From positions 62,001-126,000 of the forward strand of contig NZ_CANTKB010000004.1 of the NCBI RefSeq assembly GCF_947654165.1: DNA of 64,000 nt. Reading direction: 5' to 3'. The notes below the pieces were generated by a model, which was not told the DNA's origin, made no database searches, and saw nothing but the letters and a program-made list of their open reading frames with translations. This DNA comes from an uncultured Blautia sp. Its GTDB lineage: Bacteria; Bacillota; Clostridia; Lachnospirales; Lachnospiraceae. Both the position numbers and the translations under genes were made by a program. Below are positions 1-8,838 of the stretch, piece by piece (the stretch's first letter is position 1; the number at the start of each line of letters is the position of its first letter).

Positions 1-495
1 AGAGAAGTTTCCAGTAAGGTATTGCTGGATATCAGGGTAACGCTCAGAGGGGAGATAGCAGATATCCATAAAGATTACTGTATAATCATATCCCATAACA
101 CGTTTGATTTCGATGATGTCAGAGGTATCACGAATGTTAAGATATCCGCTGAATTCTTCGGTTGGTTTTTTTATTTTCAGCGAAAGTAATTCAGAGAATG
201 CAGTCTGATTTCTCTCATCAATGGTTTCATGGAAACCGCCGATTTCATTCAATCGGATGCGTAAAGAAGATTCCAGAACAAAGGTACCTTTTCCTTGTTT
301 TTTTACCAGGATATTTTTGTCACATAATTCTTTTACTGCTCTTCGGACAGTGATGCGGCTGACATTATAGGCATCTTCCAGTTCTGTTTCCGTAGGCAGT
401 TTGTCACCGGCTTTATATGTACCATTTTTGATGTTTTCGGTAATGGCATCTATAAGCTGCTGATATAGTGGCTTCATTGTGTTTTGTTCTAACAT
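1..495 (-). CDS. frlR: GntR/HutC-family transcriptional regulator (FrlR-like), C-terminus cut by window edge
   Basis: Translating the minus strand from the ATG at 495 gives a protein beginning MLEQNTMKPLYQQLIDAI, with a GntR winged helix-turn-helix over about residues 8-75 (DKLPTETELEDAYNVSRIT, then VRRAVKEL, then GKGTFV) and the start of a UTRA effector domain. The gene leaves the window after 165 codons. It is the last gene of the frl operon, 24 nt after the PHP gene, so the probable repressor is co-transcribed with its targets. By analogy with FrlR of Bacillus subtilis it should sense a fructosamine phosphate. The family is certain; the frlR assignment rests on context. Confidence 0.8.
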   Translation of the reverse strand, partial: MLEQNTMKPLYQQLIDAITENIKNGTYKAGDKLPTETELEDAYNVSRITVRRAVKELCDKNILVKKQGKGTFVLESSLRIRLNEIGGFHETIDERNQTAFSELLSLKIKKPTEEFSGYLNIRDTSDIIEIKRVMGYDYTVIFMDICYLPSERYPDIQQYLTGNFS

Positions 496-519
496 ATTTT
501 CTTTTAATCTCCAGTTGTC

Positions 520-1326
520 TTATATTTTGATCATTTCAGGTTTTCGATTTTGATAATATGCAATATAAGAGAAACCTGCCTGTTTCAGGTAGCTGAGTGC
601 AATATCAAAATCTTTTTGTAAGTCAGATGCTGAATGGGCATCGGAACCTAAGGTGATAATTTCTCCGTGGAGCTGGAAATAGAGTTTTAACACATCTAAG
701 GAGGGCATGCAGCCAATACCTTGGCGTATTCCGGATGTGTTTATTTCTATACCGATTCCATGAGAAATTGCTTCCTTTAGTACCTTCTGTAAATAATCAT
801 TTTCACAGGAAATGTTTAGAAAAATTCCCTGTCTTGCTGCGTACCGTTTAAATAAATCAAGATGTCCCAGGCAGTCGCATAAATTGTGCTCGATGATTTC
901 CAGAAGATAAGAAAAATAAGTATTATATAGCCGCTCTGTGTTAGTTATTTCATAATTATACCTTGATAAATCTACGTTGTCAATTTTGTGGCAGGAGCCA
1001 ATGACATAATCAAAAGGATATTTTTTAAGAAAATATTTTGCGGTTTCCGGCTGGAGATTAGGCTGTCCAAATTCAACGCCAAACCCTACATGCACAGATG
1101 TAGGGTTCGACTGTTTCCAAAGGCAATATTGGGTATAGTAATTGTCCAGATATTTTTCCTGGAATACTGGACTGCTATAAGAATCTGAAAAAAATTCAAA
1201 ATGCTCTGTAAACATTAAGTCTGAAATTCCTTTTTTTTCAGCGGCTTTCAGAATATTTGCATAGCTTTCCGTGGAATCTGGGGAAACAGAGGAATGAATG
1301 TGGTAATCAGGTATGCTTCCAATCAT
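520..1326 (-). CDS. PHP-domain phosphoesterase, histidinol-phosphatase (HisK/HisJ) family
   Basis: A 268-residue protein with the metal-binding motifs of the PHP superfamily: HIH near residue 9, FTEHFEF near 40, a CHKID histidine near 110, and GSDAHSASDL near the C-terminus. PHP enzymes hydrolyse phosphomonoesters such as histidinol phosphate. Its ATG overlaps the frlD stop codon (ATGA at 1323-1326), so the two genes should be translationally coupled. No his genes are nearby, so a role as a phosphatase for a sugar or amino-acid phosphate in fructosamine breakdown is more likely than histidine synthesis; the substrate is inference. Full length for the family. Confidence 0.8.
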   Translation of the reverse strand: MIGSIPDYHIHSSVSPDSTESYANILKAAEKKGISDLMFTEHFEFFSDSYSSPVFQEKYLDNYYTQYCLWKQSNPTSVHVGFGVEFGQPNLQPETAKYFLKKYPFDYVIGSCHKIDNVDLSRYNYEITNTERLYNTYFSYLLEIIEHNLCDCLGHLDLFKRYAARQGIFLNISCENDYLQKVLKEAISHGIGIEINTSGIRQGIGCMPSLDVLKLYFQLHGEIITLGSDAHSASDLQKDFDIALSYLKQAGFSYIAYYQNRKPEMIKI

Positions 1327-2141
1327 TCTGCCATTGGATGAGGATATCCGAAACCACCGTGAACCCGGCAGGTAGCGGCTGCCTTGGCAGCGGCAAAGGA
1401 AAGAGCCTCTCTCATATTTTTAGTATCTCCGTAATTGGTAAGGAAACCGGCAATAAAACTGTCTCCTGCACCCATGGTATCAATGACCTCTGTTTTGACG
1501 ATTCCCTGTTTGTAGAAGTTTTCCCCATCGTAGAACATAGAACCTTTTGAGCCTCTTGTTACACCGCAAATTTTAGTTCCTTTTGATGAAGCCAGTTTTA
1601 ACAGTTCTTTGCATTCCTTTTCATCTAAATCAGAACCGGAGAAAAAGGCATAGGTGATATAAGGGCAAACCCGATCCAGATATGCGGCATCACGCTTGTC
1701 AGAAAAATCAAAGCTGACATCACACACCTTTGCCAGAGCTTCAAGCTCATATTCCATGTTTGAATAACAACTGGTATGACAGATATCAAATTCCTGGATG
1801 ACATCCAGATCTTCCTGCACCAGATGGATACTGAAAAGATGCTGGCAGCTCTCTCTTTTACCGGGAGCAAAAACACGGTCTCCATCTTTTAATAGTACAC
1901 GTGGCTGTGCAGAATGGGCGTAAACCTTTCTGGAACGGGAAGTATCGATTCCTTCTTTGGCAAGACAATCCTGTATCCACTGAGCATTTTCATCATTTCC
2001 GAAAATACCGATGTAGGAAGTCTTTTCCGCACCATCTTTTTTACAGTTTACAACCACATTTACAGCATTTCCGCCAGGATAATATACGTTATCATCTACA
2101 TAACAATCTGTTACATTATCTCCTACAGCAATTAATTTCAT
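1323..2141 (-). CDS. frlD: fructoselysine 6-kinase FrlD (PfkB/ribokinase family)
   Basis: A 272-residue PfkB-family sugar kinase. The N-terminal GGNAVNVVVN motif (residues about 23-32) and the C-terminal signature DTMGAGDSFIAGF (about 222-234, with the catalytic Asp in GAGD) are intact. In the Frl pathway this enzyme phosphorylates fructoselysine or another fructosamine at C6, giving the substrate of FrlB. The assignment rests on the family and on the gene order frlB-O-N-M-D, which matches the B. subtilis operon. It is preceded by a GGAGG ribosome site and overlaps the downstream PHP gene by 4 nt. Confidence 0.85.
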   Translation of the reverse strand: MKLIAVGDNVTDCYVDDNVYYPGGNAVNVVVNCKKDGAEKTSYIGIFGNDENAQWIQDCLAKEGIDTSRSRKVYAHSAQPRVLLKDGDRVFAPGKRESCQHLFSIHLVQEDLDVIQEFDICHTSCYSNMEYELEALAKVCDVSFDFSDKRDAAYLDRVCPYITYAFFSGSDLDEKECKELLKLASSKGTKICGVTRGSKGSMFYDGENFYKQGIVKTEVIDTMGAGDSFIAGFLTNYGDTKNMREALSFAAAKAAATCRVHGGFGYPHPMAE

Positions 2142-2161
2142 ATTGTTCCTCCTTTTTTCTA

Positions 2162-3004
2162 TCAGCCTTTTACACTGCCGGCCGTGATTCCCCGGATAAA
2201 ACTCTTCTGCATGAAGATAAACAGAACAGCAATTGGGAGACAGGCAATAACCATACCGGCCATGACAACACCCCAGTTGGTCATCAGACCGTCTGAGAAT
2301 ACCATAAGTCCTACAGGTATCGTTTGTTTCTGGGAAGAATCTATAAACATAGTTGCAAAAATAAATTCATTCCAGGAATAGTATGCAGTCATGATGATTA
2401 CGGTTGAAATAATAGGTTTTGACAGAGGCAGGTAGATTTTTCTATAAATCTGGAAGAAGGTAGCCCCGTCAATAATAGCAGACTCTTCCAGTTCTTTTGG
2501 AATACTGATGAAGAAAGAACGTATCAGCATAACAGATACAGGAAGTCTGAATGCGATATAAGGAAGAATCAGTGCAAAATAAGTATCTTTCAGTCCAAGG
2601 TTTTTTAACAGCATATAAAGCGGTAATAAGCAAACCTGAGGGGAGAGAAGAAGACCACCCATGATCAGCAGGAAACATAAATTTGCAAAACGGCTTCTTA
2701 GCTGGCAGATACCGAAAGCTGCAAATGTAGAAATCAGTACAACACCGAAAATGGTTCCGAGGCTGACAATCAGGGAATTGATAAAATAATTGGAAATACC
2801 CTTTTCCCAGGCAAGTTTGTAGTTTTCAAACAGCCATTCTTTTGGGAGTCCCCATACATCTTTAAAAATACCGTTGTAATCTTTAAAGGAGGACATGATA
2901 ATCCAAAACATAGGATAAATAATCATAATAGCAAGGATAACCAGAACAATGAACCATGCATATTCTCCAATACCCCATCTGTGAAGCTTTGATTTTTTCT
3001 TCAT
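2162..3004 (-). CDS. frlM: sugar ABC transporter permease FrlM (MalG type)
   Basis: A 280-residue carbohydrate ABC permease of the MalG/CUT1 family with six predicted membrane helices. The EAA loop that contacts the ATPase reads EELEESAIIDGATFFQIYRK at about residues 172-191. It starts 3 nt after the frlN stop, with an AGGAGG ribosome site inside the frlN 3' end. It should form the membrane channel with FrlN. No ATPase gene is present in the operon, so import presumably uses a shared MsmX/UgpC-type ATPase encoded elsewhere, as known for B. subtilis CUT1 importers. Confidence 0.87.
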   Translation of the reverse strand: MKKKSKLHRWGIGEYAWFIVLVILAIMIIYPMFWIIMSSFKDYNGIFKDVWGLPKEWLFENYKLAWEKGISNYFINSLIVSLGTIFGVVLISTFAAFGICQLRSRFANLCFLLIMGGLLLSPQVCLLPLYMLLKNLGLKDTYFALILPYIAFRLPVSVMLIRSFFISIPKELEESAIIDGATFFQIYRKIYLPLSKPIISTVIIMTAYYSWNEFIFATMFIDSSQKQTIPVGLMVFSDGLMTNWGVVMAGMVIACLPIAVLFIFMQKSFIRGITAGSVKG

Positions 3005-3007
3005 GTG

Positions 3008-3889
3008 TTATTCTTCCTCCTTTCCTCCGATAGTAAAAAATTGAATGCTGGAAAGCACAGCAGTTATAACAAAGATTAAGATAGCGATTGTAGAGGCATA
3101 TCCCATATCGTTTTTGACAACACCGGTCTGATACATATGTAAGGCAAGGGTCATAGTTGAAGTTCCAGGACCGCCTCCGGTCAGAATGTAAGGCTCATTA
3201 AATACAGTAAATGCACCGACGACAGTGATTACCATAGTAACAAAAAACATCTGCTTTACCTGTGGAACGGTAATGCTCAAAAACTGACGGATTTTTCCGG
3301 CACCATCCATTTCTGCTGCTTCGTACAGATCTCTTGGTATTTTCTGTATGGCAACAATAAACAGCATAGTGACATAACCGGTACTTTGCCATTGAGATAC
3401 AGCGATTACGGCAAACATGGCAATCTTACTTTTTCCAAGCCATATGTTAGTCAGGTTATCAAGTCCTATAAGCTCCAGAAAGCTGTTTAAAAGTCCCATC
3501 TGAGGATTATAGATAAATTCAAATAACAGACATACAACAGTCATGGAGAGCAGAGTTGGGATAAAAAATGTTGTTCTAAAAAAGGGTGAGAATTTCTGGA
3601 GCATTTTATCCTCTAAGACAGCGGCCAGAACCAGACCGAATCCTACCTGGATGATAACAGAAATTACAGCATATAATATGTTATTTTTCAGACATGTCAA
3701 AATGATTTTGTCTGAAAAGAGTTTGCTAAAGTTAGCTAAGCCTACAAACTCTTTCGTTGTGGCAGACAGAGTAAAGGACTGTGTACTGTAAACCATGTTC
3801 ATGATTAACGGATAATATACAAAGATACCTAAAATCAGAATGCACGGAAGAATATAAAGAAAGGCCTGTTTATTTTTCTTTCCTGCCAT
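3008..3889 (-). CDS. frlN: sugar ABC transporter permease FrlN (MalF type)
   Basis: A 293-residue MalF/CUT1-type permease with six membrane helices and the EAA motif DLYEAAEMDGAGKIRQF. I chose the ATG at 3889 (MAGKKNKQ), because the AGGAGG ribosome site sits 6 nt upstream. The in-frame ATG at 3907 would put that same purine tract inside the coding region. The gene follows frlO after a 125-nt gap containing an attenuator-like hairpin, so permease synthesis is probably lower than binding-protein synthesis. Confidence 0.87.
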   Translation of the reverse strand: MAGKKNKQAFLYILPCILILGIFVYYPLIMNMVYSTQSFTLSATTKEFVGLANFSKLFSDKIILTCLKNNILYAVISVIIQVGFGLVLAAVLEDKMLQKFSPFFRTTFFIPTLLSMTVVCLLFEFIYNPQMGLLNSFLELIGLDNLTNIWLGKSKIAMFAVIAVSQWQSTGYVTMLFIVAIQKIPRDLYEAAEMDGAGKIRQFLSITVPQVKQMFFVTMVITVVGAFTVFNEPYILTGGGPGTSTMTLALHMYQTGVVKNDMGYASTIAILIFVITAVLSSIQFFTIGGKEEE

Positions 3890-3960
3890 AACAATCCTCC
3901 TTTTCAATAGTTATGTCAACCGATAGAAAGCTTTAGATTTACTGTACCGGTTAAAAAGAA

Positions 3961-3990
3961 CAGACGGCCATAGAAGACCGTCTGCAAAAT
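3961..3990 (-). terminator. partial terminator/attenuator between frlO and frlN
   Basis: CAGACGG (3961-3967) pairs with CCGTCTG (3978-3984) across a 10-nt loop. On the minus strand the hairpin is followed by TTCTTTTT. Such a hairpin after a solute-binding-protein gene commonly trims transcription or protects the upstream mRNA, giving an excess of binding protein over permease. Confidence 0.6.
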
Positions 3991-4014
3991 TTCCTGTATA
4001 TATGACGACCTGGA

Positions 4015-5328
4015 TTAATTGGATTTTCCTTTCAGTTCGGCAGCGGCTGCCTGTACATCCTTCATAGCCTCTTCAGGGGTCATATCATTAGTAGCGATTG
4101 CGGAAGCGCCTTGTCCAAATACGGTATAGATACTTGCATTACATGCATTGTCAAACCATGGAGCCATCTGGCTGGCTGAATTGATAGTTTCCAGTGCTTC
4201 AATCTGTGCCGGAAGGGCATTTTCTTCTGTAAGAGCACCGTTCACGCTTGTTAAATCTCCGCCAACAGTTGAGAGCTGTATAGCTCCGCCTTCAGGACTT
4301 ACCAGCCATTTCAGGAATTTAATACATTCTTCAGGATGTTCGGCTTTGTTGGACACCATGAAACCTTCAGGAGCACCTGTGAGGGCATTAGGATCTCCTT
4401 TTCCGTCTTCGAATGCTGGGAAGTTGAAGAAACCATAATCAAAATTAATGACATCTTTCATCATGGATATTTCAGCAAATTGAAGATACATGATTGGTGA
4501 CTCTTCAGCTGCAAAATAGGTATTACGTGCAGCTTCATGATCAATAGCAGTACAGGTTTCACCCATGTATTCGGTAAGCTGTTTCCATTTGTTCAATACT
4601 TCGATATAGGCAGGATCTGTAAATTCTCCAGTAGCAGGGTCATAATCTTTTGCCAGAACTTCAGGGTCAACCATACGCTGGTTCATAGTTCCTAAATAGT
4701 GAAGGATAGTCCAGCTGTCTTTTAATCCTTCTACAATAGGAGTTTCATATCCTGCGGCTTTCAGTTTATCAAGAACATCTGTGAATTCGTTCCAGGTTTT
4801 GGGAACTTCAATATTGTTCTCTTCAAAAATACGTTTGTTATAGAAGAAAGCTTTTCCATCCTGTGACCACGGAATAGCCATCATTTTTCCGTCAAAGGTA
4901 AATGGACCTTTGCTGACATCAGCAATTGTATCAGCCCATGCTGTATCTTCTTCGAATACGGAGGTTAAATCCATAACATTTCCGGAATCAATCATTTCCT
5001 GAGCAAAACTTCCGGACCAGGAAGAGAAAATATCAGGTACTTCATCTGTAGAAACAATCATACGGATTTTTTCTTTATATTGGTCATTTAAGATGCAATC
5101 CATGTTGATTTTTACGTTAGGGTTTTCCTCTTCATATTTTGCGATTAATTCTTTAAACATAGAGTTCTTCGGATCGTTTGGCCACCGGTGGAAAAAATTG
5201 ATTTCAATGGTATCGCCATCTTTTTTTGCTTCCTTAGACTCTTTGTCTGAACTTCCGCCACCACATGCTGCCATAGAAAGAACAGAAATTGTGGCAAGTG
5301 ACAGAGCGATTATTTTCTTGAATTTCAT
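4015..5328 (-). CDS. frlO: fructosamine ABC transporter substrate-binding lipoprotein FrlO
   Basis: A 437-residue family-1 extracellular solute-binding protein. The signal peptide MKFKKIIALSLATISVL ends in a lipobox SMAAC followed by a Gly/Ser linker, so the mature protein is a lipid-anchored receptor at the outer face of the membrane. The start at 5328 is preceded by a GGAGGG ribosome site; an upstream in-frame ATG (5391) has none. It lies between frlB and the two permease genes, exactly as in the B. subtilis frl operon. Substrate specificity (fructoselysine or related Amadori products) is inferred from the operon. Confidence 0.85.
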   Translation of the reverse strand: MKFKKIIALSLATISVLSMAACGGGSSDKESKEAKKDGDTIEINFFHRWPNDPKNSMFKELIAKYEEENPNVKINMDCILNDQYKEKIRMIVSTDEVPDIFSSWSGSFAQEMIDSGNVMDLTSVFEEDTAWADTIADVSKGPFTFDGKMMAIPWSQDGKAFFYNKRIFEENNIEVPKTWNEFTDVLDKLKAAGYETPIVEGLKDSWTILHYLGTMNQRMVDPEVLAKDYDPATGEFTDPAYIEVLNKWKQLTEYMGETCTAIDHEAARNTYFAAEESPIMYLQFAEISMMKDVINFDYGFFNFPAFEDGKGDPNALTGAPEGFMVSNKAEHPEECIKFLKWLVSPEGGAIQLSTVGGDLTSVNGALTEENALPAQIEALETINSASQMAPWFDNACNASIYTVFGQGASAIATNDMTPEEAMKDVQAAAAELKGKSN

Positions 5329-5356
5329 CTGCAATCCCTCCTTCTTTGAGATGTGA

Positions 5357-6331
5357 TTAATATTCCATTCTCCACATGTATCTGCGTACACCTAAATCGT
5401 GTCCGCGTTCATAAGAAATAGCATCAGCCATAGCACGTAATACAGCACCTGCAAGAAGAGGAGCATAGTATTCGCGGACAGATTCATCAATTCCGCACCA
5501 GTCAAATTCTTCTACATCAATTAATGCGATGCGGTCAGAATATTTTTTACAGAAATTATAAGCTCTTTCGTCAAGATAACGGGTAGAACCAGTTCCTTTT
5601 ATAATGATAAATGGAACATCGTAATCTGTGATTTCGAAAGGACCATGGAAGTATTCGCCGGAATGGATACAGCTTGCATTGATCCACTGCATTTCCATCA
5701 TAAGGCAGATTGCGTAGGAATAGCATTCACCGTAGCATGCACCACTTCCCATAGTGTAGAGGAGTTTTTCTCTCTTATAGCTTTTGCCCCATTCTGCTGC
5801 GAAGTCAGCATACTGAGCTCTTACTTTTTCTGTAGCTTCCTGTAAATGATCTAAAGCTTCTAAACCTTTTACATATTTTTCGTCAGGTTTTACAGTGTTT
5901 AAAATTCTGAAAATCAGAGAGTAAAGAACTGCTTTGTTTAAGTCAGATGTATCACATTCTTTTCCCCAGTCATAGAAAATTGGGAATTCTGCTGCTTTCC
6001 ATAATGGGGAATCTTCCAGATGGGAGAGAGCGATAGTAACAGCACCTTTTGCTCTTGCTACTTCTGTTGCTTTTACTGTTTCAGGTGTATTGCCGGAATG
6101 TGAGCAGGTGATAACAACAGAGTTTTCGTTTAAAGCCTTTGGTTCCATGTGTACAAATTCATTGGAAGTGTAGATGCTGGCTGGGATTTCAATTTCACGA
6201 TCAAACATAAACTGAGCTGGCATCATAAAAGCCTGGGAGCCGCCACAAGCTACAAAGTAAAAGTGATTCACGTTTTTGTTTGCTACGGCCTGAACTGCTG
6301 CGTCGATTTGGGCAATAATTTCTTTTTTCAT
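5357..6331 (-). CDS. frlB: fructosamine-6-phosphate deglycase FrlB (SIS domain)
   Basis: A 324-residue sugar isomerase (SIS) protein with two SIS halves: VACGGSQAF near residue 27, the phosphosugar-binding TCSHSGNTPET near 80, and GSGACYGECYSYA near 200. FrlB cleaves fructoselysine 6-phosphate to glucose 6-phosphate and lysine. The start at 6331 (MKKEIIAQ) is set by AGGAGG at 6342-6347. The reading frame is open further upstream, but through the promoter. It is the first gene of the operon and directly downstream of the TTGACA promoter and its operator-like palindrome. Confidence 0.87.
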   Translation of the reverse strand: MKKEIIAQIDAAVQAVANKNVNHFYFVACGGSQAFMMPAQFMFDREIEIPASIYTSNEFVHMEPKALNENSVVITCSHSGNTPETVKATEVARAKGAVTIALSHLEDSPLWKAAEFPIFYDWGKECDTSDLNKAVLYSLIFRILNTVKPDEKYVKGLEALDHLQEATEKVRAQYADFAAEWGKSYKREKLLYTMGSGACYGECYSYAICLMMEMQWINASCIHSGEYFHGPFEITDYDVPFIIIKGTGSTRYLDERAYNFCKKYSDRIALIDVEEFDWCGIDESVREYYAPLLAGAVLRAMADAISYERGHDLGVRRYMWRMEY

Positions 6332-6369
6332 GATTTTTAATCCTCCTGTTTGGTTAAAATAAATGATAT

Positions 6370-6427
6370 CGTTATATAACGTTATATGATGTAATTTATA
6401 TATACCAAAATAATAAACAAATGTCAA
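6370..6427 (-). promoter_or_regulatory. frl operon promoter with overlapping palindromic operator
   Basis: On the minus strand, TTGACA (6427-6422), a 17-nt spacer and TATATA (6404-6399) form a good sigma-A promoter. Just downstream of the -10, ATATAACGTTATAT (6374-6387) is a perfect 14-bp palindrome, and CGTTATAT occurs twice with a 10-bp pitch (6370 and 6380 on the plus strand). Its position, at about +5 to +22, fits repression by the GntR-family regulator encoded at the operon end. Confidence 0.7.
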
Positions 6428-6500
6428 TAGAAAATCACAAAAAATATATTTAAAATGCAAAGAAAAAGGAGAGACCAATTTTGGGCAACTCCTTGTCACA

Positions 6501-6534
6501 TAAAAATAAGGAGCCAATGCAGGCATCGGCTCCT
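6501..6534 (-). terminator. intrinsic terminator of the decarboxylase gene
   Basis: On the minus strand AGGAGCC and GGCTCCT (arms at 6528-6534 and 6509-6515) enclose a 12-nt loop and are followed by TATTTTTA. It lies 25 nt after the stop codon of the 6559-7992 gene and before the frl promoter. Confidence 0.8.
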
Positions 6535-6558
6535 CGGAAAAACTTTCCATACATTCAC

Positions 6559-7992
6559 TTACACCAAAACACGAATAGATTGCTGCTTATAATCTTTCAT
6601 GCCTTGCAGATACATGCCCTGGGTTTTTAAATGCTCTGCCTGAATCAGAAATTCTTCGGAAATGACTTCCCCTGGCACCAGAAGTGGGATTCCCGGTGGA
6701 TATAAATAGGCGTATTCCGCAGATACTCGTCCCTTGCTTTCCTTTAAAGGAATAGCCTCCTGAACACCTTCTGCAGCTTGCCAGATTGCACATTTTTGCT
6801 GGTTTTTCGCAGTGCGTTTGGAGTCTTCAAAGACATATTTATGTACTTGCTGTTCTTTTTTCCATAAACATTCATCTATTTCCAGCAGAGCATTTACCAG
6901 CCTGTCAAATCCATCTTGGCTGTCCATGACACTTGTCAGTGCCAAAACATATTGTTCTCCTTCCATTTCCATTTCCAGATGGTATTTTGTTCTCAAAATA
7001 TGGTGAAGCTGTGGACCATTGATAGGAGCATTCACCGTTGAAATGACAAACTTGGATAAGTCCATATCAAAAATATCTTTCTGGACTTTGAAATCCAAAT
7101 CTACTAAGTGGAGAGCTTTCATGGCATATAACTGTTTGCGTGCATTTTTTATTCTTGTGGAAAAAAGTTCAAATTGTTCTGTGCTCTGTTCTTTTAAAAA
7201 CCGAAGACAATAGGAAATTCCTCCCATTAAAACATAGGAAGGGCTGCTGGTTTCATAAATTCCAAGAAATTCCTCCAGTTTTTCGGTAGAAACCAGGTCG
7301 CCTTTTTTGTGAAGGAGGGCTGTCTGTGTCATAGCCGGTAATGTTTTATGTAAACTGTGTATAACTACATCAGCACCAAGTTCAAGGGCTGATGCCGGAA
7401 AATATTTGTGAAAGGCAAAATGAGCACCATGTGCTTCATCCACAATAAGAGGTATCCCGTGACGATGCACAATCTGGGCAATCTTTGTTATGTCTGACAC
7501 GATTCCGTCATAGCTGGGAGAGGTGATTACCACGGCTTGGATATCTTCGTTTTCCAGCAGGGATTTTTCCACATCTTCCGGTAAAATTCCCCCGTTTAAT
7601 CCACAGAAAGGTTCGTAAGATGGGTACAGATAGGCGGTTTCCAGACCACGCAGATAAGCAGCATGATATACGGCTTTGTGGCAGTTTCTTGCCATAAGAA
7701 GTTTTCCGCCCCGCAAGGTACAGGCAGAGATTGCTGCCAGAATACCGGCCGTACTGCCGTTTATCAGAAACCAGGTTTTATCTGCATGATATAAAGCGGC
7801 TGCCTGCTCCTGATTTTCCTTTATGATTCCTTCTGCGTGATGCAGATTATCAAAATCTGTTATCTCCGTAATGTCCACTTCGTAAGGGTTCCTAAGATAC
7901 GGAGAATGAACCTGGTGTTTGTGCCCCGGCATATGAAAAGGATAAAAATCAGTCTGGCTGTATTCGTATAAAGCTTCGTCTAGGTAGTTCAT
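6559..7992 (-). CDS. Orn/Lys/Arg decarboxylase-family PLP enzyme (YaaO/SpeA type)
   Basis: A 477-residue fold-type I PLP enzyme of the short Orn/Lys/Arg decarboxylase group. It has FHMPGHKH near residue 19, RNCHKAVYHA near 103, SPSYDGIVSD near 160, the PLP-phosphate/pyridine motif DEAHGAH near 188, and the Schiff-base lysine in HSLHKTLPA near 220. The length matches YaaO (about 480 residues) rather than the 700+ residue inducible decarboxylases. Relatives decarboxylate arginine or lysine for polyamine synthesis. In B. subtilis yaaO lies next to tmk-holB-yaaT. Here it is divergent from the same cluster, with an 846-bp gap holding a repeat array. Confidence 0.82.
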   Translation of the reverse strand: MNYLDEALYEYSQTDFYPFHMPGHKHQVHSPYLRNPYEVDITEITDFDNLHHAEGIIKENQEQAAALYHADKTWFLINGSTAGILAAISACTLRGGKLLMARNCHKAVYHAAYLRGLETAYLYPSYEPFCGLNGGILPEDVEKSLLENEDIQAVVITSPSYDGIVSDITKIAQIVHRHGIPLIVDEAHGAHFAFHKYFPASALELGADVVIHSLHKTLPAMTQTALLHKKGDLVSTEKLEEFLGIYETSSPSYVLMGGISYCLRFLKEQSTEQFELFSTRIKNARKQLYAMKALHLVDLDFKVQKDIFDMDLSKFVISTVNAPINGPQLHHILRTKYHLEMEMEGEQYVLALTSVMDSQDGFDRLVNALLEIDECLWKKEQQVHKYVFEDSKRTAKNQQKCAIWQAAEGVQEAIPLKESKGRVSAEYAYLYPPGIPLLVPGEVISEEFLIQAEHLKTQGMYLQGMKDYKQQSIRVLV

Positions 7993-8128
7993 AAGGTTGT
8001 CTCCATTAAATTATTAGTGTGATTACTCGAACTTACCACACTGTTTGGTGTGCTGCGCCCTGAAAAATCAATATTTTCATCCATAAAAAGGTGTGTCGGC
8101 ATCGGTAGAAAGCATTTATAGAGTTCGG

Positions 8129-8366
8129 AATTTTATCAGCCAAATCATAAATAGGTGAAATTTCGTAATTTCTTCGTTCCAACCTACTTTTTTTTTACCT
8201 CAATAGGCCAAATTCCAAGATATCCTCTTTTCAACTTATTTTTCTCTCTTAAAATATAGGCTCAATTTAGAAAATCTTGTTCAGCAGCCTATTTTGCTCA
8301 AAAATAAGTAAGTGTGATTTCGGATTTTTTAAAAAACCACCTATTCGTGTCTGGAAAAGGTAGGCT
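8129..8366. repeat. 52-bp-period hairpin array A (four clear units plus one degenerate)
   Basis: Left arms (CCTAC/CTTAT/CCTAT) start at 8183, 8235, 8288 and 8340, a spacing of 52, 53 and 52. Each is followed about 20 nt later by a right arm of TAGG type. A degenerate unit precedes them at about 8131. The array fills the centre of the 7993-8838 intergenic region, which otherwise holds no gene. The 59 nt at 8355-8413 recur almost unchanged at 32479-32537 in array B. Not CRISPR: only the arms and the spacing are conserved. Confidence 0.8.
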
Positions 8367-8780
8367 AAAAATCACAAAATAACATTTTCAACCGAAAAAG
8401 CATTGGAACAAGGACTCATTTGCTGCCGCAATGCTATTTTAAGAGTTAAAATATTGTTTTTTTTAAGATGTGAGCCCAATTTTTAATATGGGAAGTTTGA
8501 GTGTGAATATTATACCACAAAATATCAATGATATCTGAGTATATTTTGTTCTTCCTATATCCTAAAATTCGTGGTAAAATAAAGAAAAAGCATTATTTTC
8601 TATTCCTTCTATTGGTTTTATCAATCTATTTTCATTTCTTTTCCGGAAAACAGATAAACTTTACGAATCAATAGTGAACATTATAACGAACGCAAATAAG
8701 GATTTATTTAGGAGATGAGCAGTATATTCAGATTACTCATCTGATAAATTTGCTTCCGGGGAAATTTTTATCCCATTCCG

Positions 8781-8809
8781 TTGCACAACCATTCTTCCCA
8801 TGATATGAT
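8781..8809 (+). promoter_or_regulatory. promoter of the guanylate-kinase-like gene cluster
   Basis: TTGCAC (8781-8786), a 17-nt spacer and TATGAT (8804-8809), 30 nt before the start codon at 8839. This is the only good promoter seen before the holB-yaaT-rsmI run. Confidence 0.6.
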
Positions 8810-8838
8810 TGCGGTGAGAAGAAAGCGAGGTCAGACAG

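Noticed and set aside
6332..6550. N-terminal extension of frlB to 6550
   Set aside because: It would run through the TTGACA promoter and operator; the AGGAGG before 6331 fixes the start.
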